The translations under genes and the position numbers were made by a program. Positions 18,901-26,684 of a stretch of 64,000 bases of DNA are shown piece by piece (position 1 is the first letter of the stretch; each line of letters opens with the position of its first letter). Under the pieces are notes generated by a model that made no database searches, was not told where the DNA came from, and saw only the letters and a program-made list of their open reading frames with translations. Origin of the DNA: Micromonospora arida (GTDB lineage: Bacteria; Actinomycetota; Actinomycetes; Mycobacteriales; Micromonosporaceae); the NCBI RefSeq assembly GCF_003857035.1, contig NZ_QGSY01000159.1, positions 34,075 to 98,074 on the forward strand. The letters are read 5' to 3'.

Positions 18901-20185
18901 CCCGGACGAGGTCCGACGCTGCATTCTGACCCAGCTGCTGCCCGAGCGACCCAGCCCGGAGAGCACCGAGCTGTTGCTGAAGCTGGCCTGCTCGGACACG
19001 TCGGCGCGGGTCCGCGCGGTGGCTGTGCAGCGGTTGGCGCTCGTACCCGACCCGGAGGGGCGCTGCCGGGCCCGGCTGATCGACCAGATCGAGCAGGACG
19101 AGGAGTCCTCCGTGCGGGCCGCCGCGGTCACCGCTCTGATCGACCAGGACCGCGCCGACGACACCGGGTGGACCGTGGTGGCCCGCTCGGCTCACGTCGA
19201 CGAGGACGCGACGGTACGCCTCGCCGCGGTGCGCGCGCTGGCCGAGGCCTACCCCGACCACCGCACCGGGGAACTGCTGTTGGAGAGCGCTCGACGCGAT
19301 CCGACCGCGAGCGTCCGGCTCGCCGCGGTCGACCTGCTCACCGGGCGACCGCTGTTCGGCCACGCGACCCGGGATCTGCTCATCAGCCGCGCCTCCCAGG
19401 AGCGGGACCCGATCGTCAGGCTGCGGGTCACCCGTAGCCTGGCCCGTCTCGCCGACCCACCGGACCTTGAGGTGCGGGAGTGCCTTGCCGAGCAGGTCAG
19501 TCGGGACCCCGACCCGAACGTGCTGTGCGCCGCCGCCCAGGCGCTCGCCCGTCACGGCGACGCCCCGGGCCTGATGGAGACACTGTGCCGGCGGGCTCGC
19601 CGAGACAGCTACGTCGGCATCCGGTTGGCCGCCGTACAGACCCTCTGCGCGTACGGGAGCCCGGAACTGGTGACCGACGTGCTGCTGGAATGCGTCGAGT
19701 CCGACACCGACCCGACCGTGTTCGATGCGGCCGTGCGCTGTCTGACCGAGCAGGGCTCGGCGTCCATGGCGGTGACGCTGCGGCTCATGCGCCGCCTGTC
19801 GGACCAGGACCCGGCGATCCGCGCCCGCATCGCCGCCGCGCTCGGCGAGCACTTCGGCGCCGACCCGGAGGTTCAGGTGCTGCTGGTCGGGCTGGTCCGC
19901 GACGATCCGGCCCTGGAGGTTCGCCGCCGGGCCGTGGAGCAGTTGGGCGCCAGCCTGGCCGGCCGCACGGGGGTACGGGACCTGCTGCTGCGGCTGGCTG
20001 ACGACGATGACTGGGAGATCCGTCGGACCGCGCTGCTCGCGTTGACCCGTCACTACGACAGGGACACCCGGACCCGGGAGGTGCTCGTGCGGTTCGCGCA
20101 TCAGGAGGATGACGGCGCGGTGCGGCGGCTGGCCGGGCAACTGCTGGCCACGCTGCCCGACACCCGACCCGACGACTTTCCGTGA
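15974..20185 (+). CDS. DUF4062-NACHT-HEAT repeat protein (NLR-like sensor)
   Basis: The 1,403-residue protein begins at ATG 15974 with the DUF4062 signature 'KVYISATQKDLLEYRAAVH' and continues with 'CDLYVGLFAWRYG' (residues 1-150). A NACHT NTPase follows, with Walker A GDPGSGKS at 279-286, Walker B 'LFLFDGLDE' (Asp368), sensor-1 'VVTSRAAGY', and a winged-helix/arm region to about residue 640. The remaining 700 residues are a solenoid of HEAT-like repeats of roughly 31-33 residues, recognisable by the recurring 'VRLAAVRALAE' type helix. This tripartite layout (effector-like N terminus, STAND-type switch, repeat sensor) is that of bacterial NLR-like proteins, several of which act in phage defence. 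It is followed in the same direction by a RyR-domain membrane protein and a SLOG protein. A defence role is inferred from architecture and context. Confidence 0.9.
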   Translation: MKVYISATQKDLLEYRAAVHAVARRLEIDDVAMEAYGADIRPPLERCLADVRRCDLYVGLFAWRYGFRPPGQESSITELEYREALAAGKPCLVFLLAEDTPWPVDMIDRDADWQQIVALRRELKERHLCAFFSGVDDLTAKVTAALADVRSGRSPAREPADPDTHLPTAVRNQYYKQLSLRYQAVSVDAVSPRPTIGYLTVGLPKVFVEPRVHEDARPEMPLAWWRWAGSTPGDDVGGLPGVVNPEEVERLWEEYAAKDELSLFDVVSDPGRRTIVLLGDPGSGKSAAARYLALTLAEVCVEPRLSALDRYLPVLIELRSYATHHGDGRCDGLLDYVGHRHQQGLAGIDQNVLEAYLRQGGQALFLFDGLDEVFDPAQREEVAAQIATFANEYPGVLTVVTSRAAGYQRHTFANAGFDHFTLEDLDDEQIARFLGNWYRYVMPTPAAEAERQRRQILDVVGSSRAMREIAGNPLLLMLMAIVGRGHPLPRNRRRLYAHVTDVLISEWDVTKQLRESHGDVPSLDLQAKRRLLRHLAYWMQFRESGPAGNYIESDELARIFRDHLVAFYGFENERALAMAYSMIDKLRQRSFILERYGLRLFGFVHRAFLEFFCAEEIVDRCEHDPTWGLDRLRSLFREHWADPSWREVLRLVASALPAQIANELVTLLATEATQPWPPLNLTGPPWNLVLAAQCVAEAPQPAELAGAGGAVLRQVVRLIEHGISADDPNLVDLTEQELLSSIRALGPSWPGREIFLHWYRRRGVRTSWRSGSPFATRIAAVLSTAEEQMEDLLVRELGQGRERQAHLTLVAGLAEAAGRLEATGGSSRRCRDVLLAQAQAEVSTAVRQAAVRALVAHFGADLDLVDLLRNLANSPDLAVRALAVQALGTRPELSDDVRQVLARATGDTAVAVRRAAAGVLTARCADLPDAPETMQRLLATDTDPGVVQCVLKGLLVLPEYAETARTTALQRVTGDSPDEVRRCILTQLLPERPSPESTELLLKLACSDTSARVRAVAVQRLALVPDPEGRCRARLIDQIEQDEESSVRAAAVTALIDQDRADDTGWTVVARSAHVDEDATVRLAAVRALAEAYPDHRTGELLLESARRDPTASVRLAAVDLLTGRPLFGHATRDLLISRASQERDPIVRLRVTRSLARLADPPDLEVRECLAEQVSRDPDPNVLCAAAQALARHGDAPGLMETLCRRARRDSYVGIRLAAVQTLCAYGSPELVTDVLLECVESDTDPTVFDAAVRCLTEQGSASMAVTLRLMRRLSDQDPAIRARIAAALGEHFGADPEVQVLLVGLVRDDPALEVRRRAVEQLGASLAGRTGVRDLLLRLADDDDWEIRRTALLALTRHYDRDTRTREVLVRFAHQEDDGAVRRLAGQLLATLPDTRPDDFP

Positions 20186-20261
20186 TCGACCCGGAGCCGT
20201 AGGTGCCTGCGCGTGCGCGTCGAGCGACGATCCGATCGACCTCGTCAAATACCATGACCTC

Positions 20262-22061
20262 ATGACGGATCCGGTCGCCGGCTCGTCCCGCTCGGCCGGC
20301 TGGAGTCTGCGAGTCCTCTTCGGAGTGATCGGGCTGGCCGCTCTCGTCCTCGGCTATGTCGGCTTCGAGCGCCTGCTCCAGGCCCGACCGGACGTCGCCC
20401 ACGATCCGTACGACGTGCTCTACTACGACCTGCAACTCTTCGTCTTCGGCGCCGAACCCTTCCAGGACGCCGGCCCCTACCCGTGGCAGCTGCAGGTTGC
20501 CCGGTTCGCCGCCCCGCTGTTCACGCTCCTCGCCGTGGCCGAGGCCAGCCGGCTGCTGCTGGCCGCCGAGAGTCGCCGCCTGCGCGCCCGGCGGGCACGT
20601 GGTCACGTCCTGGTCTGCGGCGACTCCCAGTTCGCCCATATGCTCGCTGACCGGCTCTTCGCCGACGGTGAACGTGTGGTGGTGGTGCGCTCCGAACCGT
20701 TCGGGCCGCTGGAGTACCGGTGGCGCCGGTACCTCGGCGTGGTCGGCGACCCGACCAGCCCCGAGGTGTTGCGCGGCGCCGGCCTTCCCCGAGCCCACAC
20801 CATCTACGCCTGCAGCGAGGACGACGACCGCAACCACGCGATCGCCAACACCGCCAACCGGCTCGTCCAGGACCGACGACAACCACCGCGGGTCTACATC
20901 CTGGTTCACGACTCGGAGATGTGTCTGTCCCTGCAGGCCCGACGACTCGGTGCCGCCGGGTCCAGCCGGCTGCGGCTGGACTACTTCCACGTCGACGACG
21001 TCGCCGCACGCGCACTGCACCGGCACCACCCGCTGCCCAGCGGGGGAGACCAACCAACCAGGATCCTCATCGCGGGCACCGGCACTTTCCGCCGGGCTCT
21101 TTTGGTGGAGACCGCCCGGCACTGGCGCGCATCGCGAGCCGACACCCCGGGGGGTCACGCCGTGCCACCCCTGCGGGTGGACGTCGTGGCACCGGATGCC
21201 GGCACCGAGATCGCTCTGGCGTCGTCGCGTTACCCGTTCCTGGCCACCGTCTGCCAGTTGACCGCGTACGACCTGGATCTCGAGGGTGTCGTCGGTCTCG
21301 GCCGTGACCGCTACGACCGCATCTACGTCTGCGCACCGGACGAGACCAGCGGCCTGCAGTTCGTGCTGGACACGCCCGCCCTGTGGCAGGGCGCCGAGAG
21401 TGCCGTGTTCGTGCCGGTCTACCGGCAGGCGGCGCTCGCCGCGGCCTTCCACGGCGACTCCCGTCACGACCTGCTCGACGAGGTGCACGGCAAGCTCCGC
21501 CTCTATCCGGTGCTCACCCACGCCTGCGACGCCCGGCTGATCGCCGAGGACCTCACCGAGCGGCTGGCCCGGCTGATCCACGAGCGGTACGTCCAGGCCC
21601 AGCAGCGCGCCGGGGTACGGCTCGGCGATGCCCCGGCAATGGTGGACTGGTCACGACTACCCGAGTCGCTGCGGCGGGCCAACCGGGCCCACGTGCAGGA
21701 CATCGCCGCCAAGCTGTTGGATCTCGGTTGCGTCGTGGCGCCCCGGCACGGTGGCACGGGTGACGCCTCGGCCGCCGGGCAGGCCATCGACGACCGGATC
21801 GAGGAACTCGCCCGCCTGGAGCACGACCGGTGGTGCCGGGAACGGCGCGGGGACGGCTGGACGTACGGCGACCCGCGTGATGACGTCCAGCGGCGGCATC
21901 CCGCCCTGCGGCCGTGGGAGGAGCTGCCGTCCGACGTGCAGGAGCAGAATCGCGAGGGGATCCGGGCACTGCCCGACGTGCTGTCCGACAGCGGGTTCGA
22001 GCTGATCCGGCTGGCACCCCCGGTGCCCGCGCAGCGGAGAGGCCCGAGGGATGCCGCCTGA
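20262..22061 (+). CDS. Two-TM, double TrkA-N (RCK-like) protein with C-terminal RyR domain
   Basis: The 599-residue product starts at ATG 20262, 76 bases after the NACHT gene; no ribosome site is visible, so initiation may be coupled or leaderless. Two hydrophobic segments (about 14-35 and 77-98) enclose a short outside loop. A Rossmann domain follows (VLVCGDSQFAHML, from about residue 113, with acidic/aspartate-rich 'CSEDDDRN'), then a second one (ILIAGTGTF, from about 267). The last 90 residues (from about 509) match the ryanodine-receptor RyR module: 'LARLEHDRWCRERRGDGWTYG' region, 'HPALRPWEELP' and the terminal helix. RCK/TrkA-N domains gate ion channels in response to nucleotides, and RyR domains occur in predicted nucleotide-linked conflict systems. 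I infer a ligand-gated membrane effector; there is no canonical K+ selectivity filter. Confidence 0.85.
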   Translation: MTDPVAGSSRSAGWSLRVLFGVIGLAALVLGYVGFERLLQARPDVAHDPYDVLYYDLQLFVFGAEPFQDAGPYPWQLQVARFAAPLFTLLAVAEASRLLLAAESRRLRARRARGHVLVCGDSQFAHMLADRLFADGERVVVVRSEPFGPLEYRWRRYLGVVGDPTSPEVLRGAGLPRAHTIYACSEDDDRNHAIANTANRLVQDRRQPPRVYILVHDSEMCLSLQARRLGAAGSSRLRLDYFHVDDVAARALHRHHPLPSGGDQPTRILIAGTGTFRRALLVETARHWRASRADTPGGHAVPPLRVDVVAPDAGTEIALASSRYPFLATVCQLTAYDLDLEGVVGLGRDRYDRIYVCAPDETSGLQFVLDTPALWQGAESAVFVPVYRQAALAAAFHGDSRHDLLDEVHGKLRLYPVLTHACDARLIAEDLTERLARLIHERYVQAQQRAGVRLGDAPAMVDWSRLPESLRRANRAHVQDIAAKLLDLGCVVAPRHGGTGDASAAGQAIDDRIEELARLEHDRWCRERRGDGWTYGDPRDDVQRRHPALRPWEELPSDVQEQNREGIRALPDVLSDSGFELIRLAPPVPAQRRGPRDAA

Positions 22062-22563
22062 CCTGGGCCCGGTCCGCGTCGGCGTGACCGGGCACATCAA
22101 CCTGACCCGCGAGACCGAGCTGCTCGTCGCCGACGCACTCCGCGTCGAGTTGGGCCGGATCAGCGACCGGCCCGTGCACGGCGTGACCTGCCTGGCGGCC
22201 GGCGCGGACCAGGTCTTCGCGCGCACGATCCTCGATCTGGGCGGCACCTACGAGGTGATCCTGCCGGCCCGCGACTACCGGGTCGCGGTGATCAGGCCGG
22301 AGAATCGGCCGGCCTTCGACGAGCTGCTCGACCGGGCGGCAGCGGTCGTCCACACCGGCTACGATCGCTCGGACACCACCGCCTACGTGTTTGCCAACCG
22401 GGAGCTGGTCCGACGGGTGCAGCGACTCGTGGCGGTGTGGGACGGCAAACCTGGCCGTCACCCCGCGTCGACGGACCGGACCATCGACTGGGCGCGGCAC
22501 CACGGCGTTCCGACCACGATCCTCTGGCCTGTCGGTGCCCTCCGGACACCCATCGAGGGCTGA
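22051..22563 (+). CDS. SLOG-like Rossmann-fold protein
   Basis: The 170-residue protein begins at ATG 22051, overlapping the end of the RyR gene by 11 bases, with GGAG upstream. It has the SLOG (SMF/DprA-LOG) layout: a glycine-rich first loop (VGVTGHINLT), a second-strand motif 'TCLAAGADQVFAR' that would line a nucleotide-binding cleft, 'EVILPARDY', and a late strand 'RLVAVWDGKPG' followed by 'WARHHGVPTTILWP'. No membrane segment is present. Members of this superfamily bind or process nucleotides (e.g. cytokinin nucleotide hydrolase LOG, DNA-binding DprA) and were proposed as ligand sensors or generators in conflict systems. Coupling to the RyR-TrkA protein suggests it makes or senses the ligand that controls it (inference). 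Confidence 0.82.
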   Translation: MPPDLGPVRVGVTGHINLTRETELLVADALRVELGRISDRPVHGVTCLAAGADQVFARTILDLGGTYEVILPARDYRVAVIRPENRPAFDELLDRAAAVVHTGYDRSDTTAYVFANRELVRRVQRLVAVWDGKPGRHPASTDRTIDWARHHGVPTTILWPVGALRTPIEG

Positions 22564-22637
22564 CGGGCCGGTCCTGCTGTCCGTGGCGAAGCACCGGCCA
22601 GGGCGTCTGACCCCGACACATACGTTCGTACGGTGAG

Positions 22638-23357
22638 TCACCGTAGTGCTGCTGCGAGTTCGGCGGCGTTGTCGAACGCGGGTGCCGCCCTTTCGGATTC
22701 GTCTTCCGTGAGCGTGACGGACTGGGCGCGGGCCAGCATCTCGGCCGCAGTGTTTGGATCGTGCAACACCATCGCGAGTTCGGCGCGGTAGACCAGTACC
22801 TCTACCTGCTCGACCGGGTCGTCGTCGGCTTGCGGGCGGGCCAACGCGCTGTCGAGGATCCGAACCGCCTGTCCGACGCTTCCCCTGGAATCGGCCTGCA
22901 CGACAGCATTCGCCAGGGCTTTGGCCAGCCGCCCGACAGGCGTGGCGGCCGGCATGGGCGCGGTGGCGGCGTCCCGAAAGACGCGGATCCAGTTGCCGCC
23001 CGGGTCGATGACGGTGAATCCGCCCAACCTGTCGGCGTTCTTTCGCGCCCTGGGCCGGGTCATCCGCGGCGTTCCGGACACCAGCACCTTGCCGTACGCG
23101 GCGCGCATGCCGGTCGCGAATGCCCGATGTAGTCCCTCGATGTCCGCGGTGAGTACGAGACAGGAGCCATAGGACTGCTCGGGGTCAAATCCGGCGATTT
23201 CGAAGAACTGCAGGTGCAGGTCTTCGCGCTGCACCCCCACACACGCGTTGGGCTTGCGTTGCTTGTAGGTGGTGCGGAAACCGAGAACTCCGTAGAAGGT
23301 TTCGATGTCGTCGATGGATGCGCACGGCAGCAGGGGAACGGTCCGCTCGTTGGTCAT
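22638..23357 (-). CDS. VOC-domain protein with C-terminal helical extension
   Basis: The 239-residue protein starts at ATG 23357 behind a purine-rich GGAAGGAGG site whose GGAGG part is unusually close to the ATG. Residues 1-125 form a single VOC (bleomycin-resistance/glyoxalase) module: 'PCASIDDIETFYGVLGFRT' opening strand and helix, 'EDLHLQFFEI' and the closing 'TVIDPGGNWIRVF'. The remaining 110 residues are helical with TPR-like pairs (e.g. 'ALANAVVQADSRGSVGQAV', 'VEVLVYRAELAMVL'), an extension single-domain VOC proteins lack. Dimeric VOC proteins sequester drugs or catalyse small-molecule reactions; the target is unknown. It is a stand-alone gene. Confidence 0.85.
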   Translation of the reverse strand: MTNERTVPLLPCASIDDIETFYGVLGFRTTYKQRKPNACVGVQREDLHLQFFEIAGFDPEQSYGSCLVLTADIEGLHRAFATGMRAAYGKVLVSGTPRMTRPRARKNADRLGGFTVIDPGGNWIRVFRDAATAPMPAATPVGRLAKALANAVVQADSRGSVGQAVRILDSALARPQADDDPVEQVEVLVYRAELAMVLHDPNTAAEMLARAQSVTLTEDESERAAPAFDNAAELAAALR

Positions 23358-23695
23358 GCCTCCTTCCTAGGCATCACAGGGTGCCTGTCGCACATGGAAA
23401 TAGCCGATCATCGCCTTCGGCCGGCCGATCGGCTGATGACCCAGAGGCCTGACGCTACCCAGCCGAGCCGTCGGCGGTGCCTTCCTGCCTGCCAGATGTC
23501 TCGCCAAGATCAGGCGCCCGGATCTGCCGCTGACACGGCGCGGCGATCGTGGGCGTGCTCCCCGGTCGACCGATGCGGCTGCGGGCGTCGACGTTGTCGG
23601 CAGCTATGACATAGATGGGATTACATGTCTTGCGTGATCTCAGGTATGAAGACCGAAGGCACGTCTCGGTGCTGATTCCTGAGAAGGAGCGACAG
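23358..23695. other. Intergenic region before the secreted protease
   Basis: These 338 bases between divergent genes show no open frame with coding character. They should hold promoters for the VOC gene (minus) and the protease (plus), and a relatively A/T-rich patch around 23605-23625 (GACATAGATGGGATTACATG) is the likeliest location for the latter. No operator or RNA motif was recognised. Confidence 0.4.
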
Positions 23696-24925
23696 ATGAA
23701 ACATGCCCTGCGCCGCCTACGAACGGGGGCGGTTGCGCTCGCTGCCTGCACACTCGGGCTGAGCCTACTGTCGGTACCCGCCGCCGAGGCGTACTCGGTT
23801 GCCCCTCTCGCGCCACAGTCCGAACGGGCACCGGAAGCGAACCAGTTCTCGGCAGAGGGTGTGACCACGATCGGTGAACTCCGCACCCTCGACAGCTCCC
23901 TGTCCTACGCCCCCAACGGCGGAACACAGATCATTCAGCATCCCGGCGCCACCTACGTCAAGGTGCACTTCAGCTCACTGCGACTGGCCGAAGGCGACTA
24001 CGTCACCGTGTCGAGCCGCGACGGCAAGGAGAGCTACCGGTACGACCGCCACCTGAACCGGGCGACCGGTTCGGACTACACCACCGACGGACAGCCGGGT
24101 TTCTGGGCGATGTCGGTGGAGGGCGACACCGCCGTGGTGACACTGCACAGCAGCCGCCCCGCACGTGGTAGCGCCGCCACCATCGACCGGTTCTGGCGCG
24201 GATACGACCGCACGGAAATCGCCGCGCACAACTTCTCCACCCAGTCCGTGTGCAGCACCGACGCCCGCCGGGACGTGGTCTGCTACCAGAACAGCCACCC
24301 CACCGAGTACGCCCGCGGCAGGGCGGTGGCGCGGCTGCTGATCAGCGGCGGTGGACTGTGCACCACCTGGCGGGTCGGCAACACCAACCGGATGCTGACG
24401 AACAAGCACTGCTTCTCGACGCAGTCCGCCGTGAGCGGCAGCGAGATGCAGTTCAACTACCAGTGCGCCACGTGCGGCGGCGCGAATCCCGGCGCCGGCA
24501 CCAAGGTCAGCGGTGCCACCCTCTACCGGGTGAGCAGCGGCGGCTCCAGCCAGCTGGACTACGCCCTGTTCTCGGTCAACAACTTCGCCGCCATCCAGGG
24601 TTTCGGCACGCTGTACCTGGCAACTACCGCCACCAGCAACGGCACCCGGATCTATGTCCCCGGCCACGGCGACGGCACTGCGAAGCGGCTGTCGATCTTC
24701 GAGGACACCCAGAACGGCGCGACCTGCGCCGTCCGGAACGCGAACTACAACACCTGGAACATCAGTTACAGCTGTGACACCTCCGGCGGCAACTCGGGTT
24801 CACCCGTGCTGAACGCCAGTCACCGTGTGATCGCCCTGCACCACCTCGGCGGTTGTCCGTCGAACCAGGGCGCGAAGGCGCACCTGATCTACAACGAGAT
24901 CGCCAGCCTGATCGACAACGGCTGA
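23696..24925 (+). CDS. Secreted trypsin-like serine protease
   Basis: The 409-residue precursor starts at ATG 23696 after a GAAGGAG ribosome site. Residues 1-34 form a Sec signal peptide with a basic start, a hydrophobic core (AVALAACTLGLSLLSVP) and an AEA-type cleavage site. A beta-rich pro-region of about 160 residues precedes the protease domain. The catalytic triad reads His238 in LTNKHCF, Asp288 in LDYALF and Ser367 in DTSGGNSGSPV. Paired cysteines (for example near residues 232-239, 'CATCGG', and in the CDTSGG segment) suggest disulphides, and the general pattern recalls lysyl-endopeptidase-like S1 enzymes. The enzyme is expected outside the cell, degrading protein; its specificity is not readable from sequence alone. 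Confidence 0.92.
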   Translation: MKHALRRLRTGAVALAACTLGLSLLSVPAAEAYSVAPLAPQSERAPEANQFSAEGVTTIGELRTLDSSLSYAPNGGTQIIQHPGATYVKVHFSSLRLAEGDYVTVSSRDGKESYRYDRHLNRATGSDYTTDGQPGFWAMSVEGDTAVVTLHSSRPARGSAATIDRFWRGYDRTEIAAHNFSTQSVCSTDARRDVVCYQNSHPTEYARGRAVARLLISGGGLCTTWRVGNTNRMLTNKHCFSTQSAVSGSEMQFNYQCATCGGANPGAGTKVSGATLYRVSSGGSSQLDYALFSVNNFAAIQGFGTLYLATTATSNGTRIYVPGHGDGTAKRLSIFEDTQNGATCAVRNANYNTWNISYSCDTSGGNSGSPVLNASHRVIALHHLGGCPSNQGAKAHLIYNEIASLIDNG

Positions 24926-25084
24926 TAGCCCGCATCGCCCGCACCGGCCACGTCCACGACACTCGCGATGACCGTCGCCGACCTGCTGTGAACTCTGGGT
25001 CGTAGTCGAGGAGTGGGATGAACCCGGTTCAGGCGTTGTTCTGCAGGTGAATCACCGCCGGTCACCGGTCGCCCCGGCCCGACT

Positions 25085-25122
25085 GGTTGCCAGGGCCCGC
25101 CGTTCGGCGGGCCCTGGCAACC
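25085..25122 (-). terminator. Perfect 17-bp hairpin terminator of the alcohol dehydrogenase gene
   Basis: Arms 25085-25101 (GGTTGCCAGGGCCCGCC) and 25106-25122 are exact reverse complements around a 4-base GTTC loop. The hairpin begins ten bases after the dehydrogenase stop codon at 25132. It may act on both strands, since the protease gene ends at 24925. Confidence 0.85.
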
Positions 25123-25131
25123 GGGAGAAGA

Positions 25132-26127
25132 TCAGCGCAGGGTGTCGATGTCGATGACGAACCGGTACCGCACGTCCGAGGCGAGCACCCGCTCGTACGC
25201 GTCGTTGACTGCCTCGGCGCCGATGACCTCGACTTCGGGAGCGATGCCGCGCTCGGCGCAGAAGTCCAGCATCTCCTGCGTCTCGGCGATGCTGCCGATG
25301 CTGGAGCCGGCGAACGAGCGTCGATTGCCGAACAACGCGAAGACGGGCACCGGTAGCGGCTCCGCCGGGGCACCCACGCTGACAAGCGTGCCGTCCAGAC
25401 GCAGTAGACCGAGGTAGCTGGCCATGTCGATGGGCGCGCTGACCGTGTTGATGATCAGGTCGAAGCTGTTCTTGAGCGACTCGAACGTCGCCGGGTCCTT
25501 GGTGGCGTAGTAGTGCTCGGCTCCGAAGCGCAGGCCGTCGTCCTTCTTGCCCAGCGTCTGTGACAGCACGGTCACCTCGGCGCCCATCGCTGCGGCGATC
25601 TTGACGGCCATGTGGCCCAGACCACCCAGGCCCACCACGGCGACCTTCTTGCCGGGACCGGCGTTCCAGTGCGCCAACGGAGAGTACGTGGTGATGCCCG
25701 CGCACAGCATCGGCGCAGCCGCCTCGTACGGGATGCTTTCCGGCACCCGCAGCACGAAGTCCTCGTTCACGACGACATGGGTTGAGTACCCGCCCTGGGT
25801 CACGGTGCCGTCCCGGTCGACGCTCGCGTACGTCTGGGTGTTGCCCTTGAGGCAATACTGCTCGTTTCCGGTGCGGCAGTTCTCGCACTCGCGACACGAG
25901 TTGACCATGCAGCCCACACCAGCACGGTCGCCGACCGCGTGCCGGGTGACGTCGGCGCCGACCTCGGTGATGCGGCCGACGATTTCGTGGCCGACGGTGA
26001 GCGGGTAGGGAACGCTGCCCCAGTCGCCGCGCACGGTGTGGATGTCGGAGTGGCAGATGCCGGCGTAGCGGATTTCGATGAGAACATCGTGCGGGCCCAG
26101 GTCCCGCCGTTCGATCGTGGTACGCAC
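25132..26127 (-). CDS. Zinc-dependent NAD(P) alcohol dehydrogenase (CAD/YahK type)
   Basis: The medium-chain dehydrogenase shows catalytic-zinc residues (AGICHSD Cys and GHEIVG His-Glu), the four-cysteine structural-zinc loop (CRECENC and the following Cys in EQYC), the nucleotide-binding [10 protein letters not shown] motif and the usual C-terminal domain. It would interconvert alcohols and aldehydes with NAD(P)H in the cytosol. The first conventional start is the GTG at 26127, but the frame stays coding-like upstream to 26175 ([16 protein letters not shown], as in orthologues I remember). There a GGAGG site (26185-26181) precedes ATC codons instead of an ATG. Either ATC initiates, or the natural start was lost and translation begins at the GTG with a trimmed N terminus. 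In-frame TAG lies further upstream. Confidence 0.88.
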   Translation of the reverse strand: MRTTIERRDLGPHDVLIEIRYAGICHSDIHTVRGDWGSVPYPLTVGHEIVGRITEVGADVTRHAVGDRAGVGCMVNSCRECENCRTGNEQYCLKGNTQTYASVDRDGTVTQGGYSTHVVVNEDFVLRVPESIPYEAAAPMLCAGITTYSPLAHWNAGPGKKVAVVGLGGLGHMAVKIAAAMGAEVTVLSQTLGKKDDGLRFGAEHYYATKDPATFESLKNSFDLIINTVSAPIDMASYLGLLRLDGTLVSVGAPAEPLPVPVFALFGNRRSFAGSSIGSIAETQEMLDFCAERGIAPEVEVIGAEAVNDAYERVLASDVRYRFVIDIDTLR

Positions 26128-26175
26128 GAGCGGTTCGGTGGCAGAAGGCGCGGCGATGGCGTTGACGGTGAAGAT

Positions 26176-26684
26176 GATGTCCTCCGGTGACGTGATGCTG
26201 ACCTACCCGCAGCTCACCACAGCCGTGGCGGCGCTGCGAGTCTCTGTCGGGCGCGTACTGCTGGTACCCCTCAGGCGCGCCGGGTGGTCGCTCCGGCTGA
26301 CCAGGCTACTTCTTTTGCTGCGCCCACTTCCCTGGCAGCACCAGCTGGCAGGCAGTGAGCGGTGATGCCGGCTACAGCGCCGCCATCGCCGACAACGATG
26401 TGAGTGTTCGTGCGGCTGGCGATCTCGACGTCCCTTGCTGGCCGGCGACGAGGCGCAGGCGACCTCACCGACGACCCGGTGAGGTGTCATCCGGGCATTC
26501 CCCCCGACCGGACAGTTCGGTGGCTTATGGTGAAAAGCTGGCGCGTCCAGGGCCGTGCGACGTCCGGATCCGGACCACAGACCTTCACGTTGTCCACCGA
26601 AGGGCGGACCGATGACCGAGAAAACGTCGCGGTGCCGCGTGCCGACCGGCACCGCCGCCGCGCGCGACGTCCAGCACGGCTGAG
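26176..26684. other. Intergenic region with one possible 23-codon leader ORF
   Basis: This stretch of about 500 bases has no gene-sized coding frame. At 26612-26683 a short frame (ATGACCGAGAAAACG...) ends in a TGA one base before the ATG of the membrane-protein gene at 26685, which would suit translational coupling. It has only a weak ribosome site and I would not call it a gene. No terminator or operator was recognised. Confidence 0.3.

Noticed and set aside
16907..20263. Open minus-strand frame of over 1,100 codons antisense to the NACHT gene
   Set aside because: It lies wholly opposite a gene with clear domains, its composition (Gln/His/Arg/Gly) is that of GC-rich antisense shadows, and no ribosome site or domain is seen.
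26271..26468. Minus-strand frame in the gap upstream of the dehydrogenase
   Set aside because: No start signal and no domain; it reads through a region with weak coding bias.
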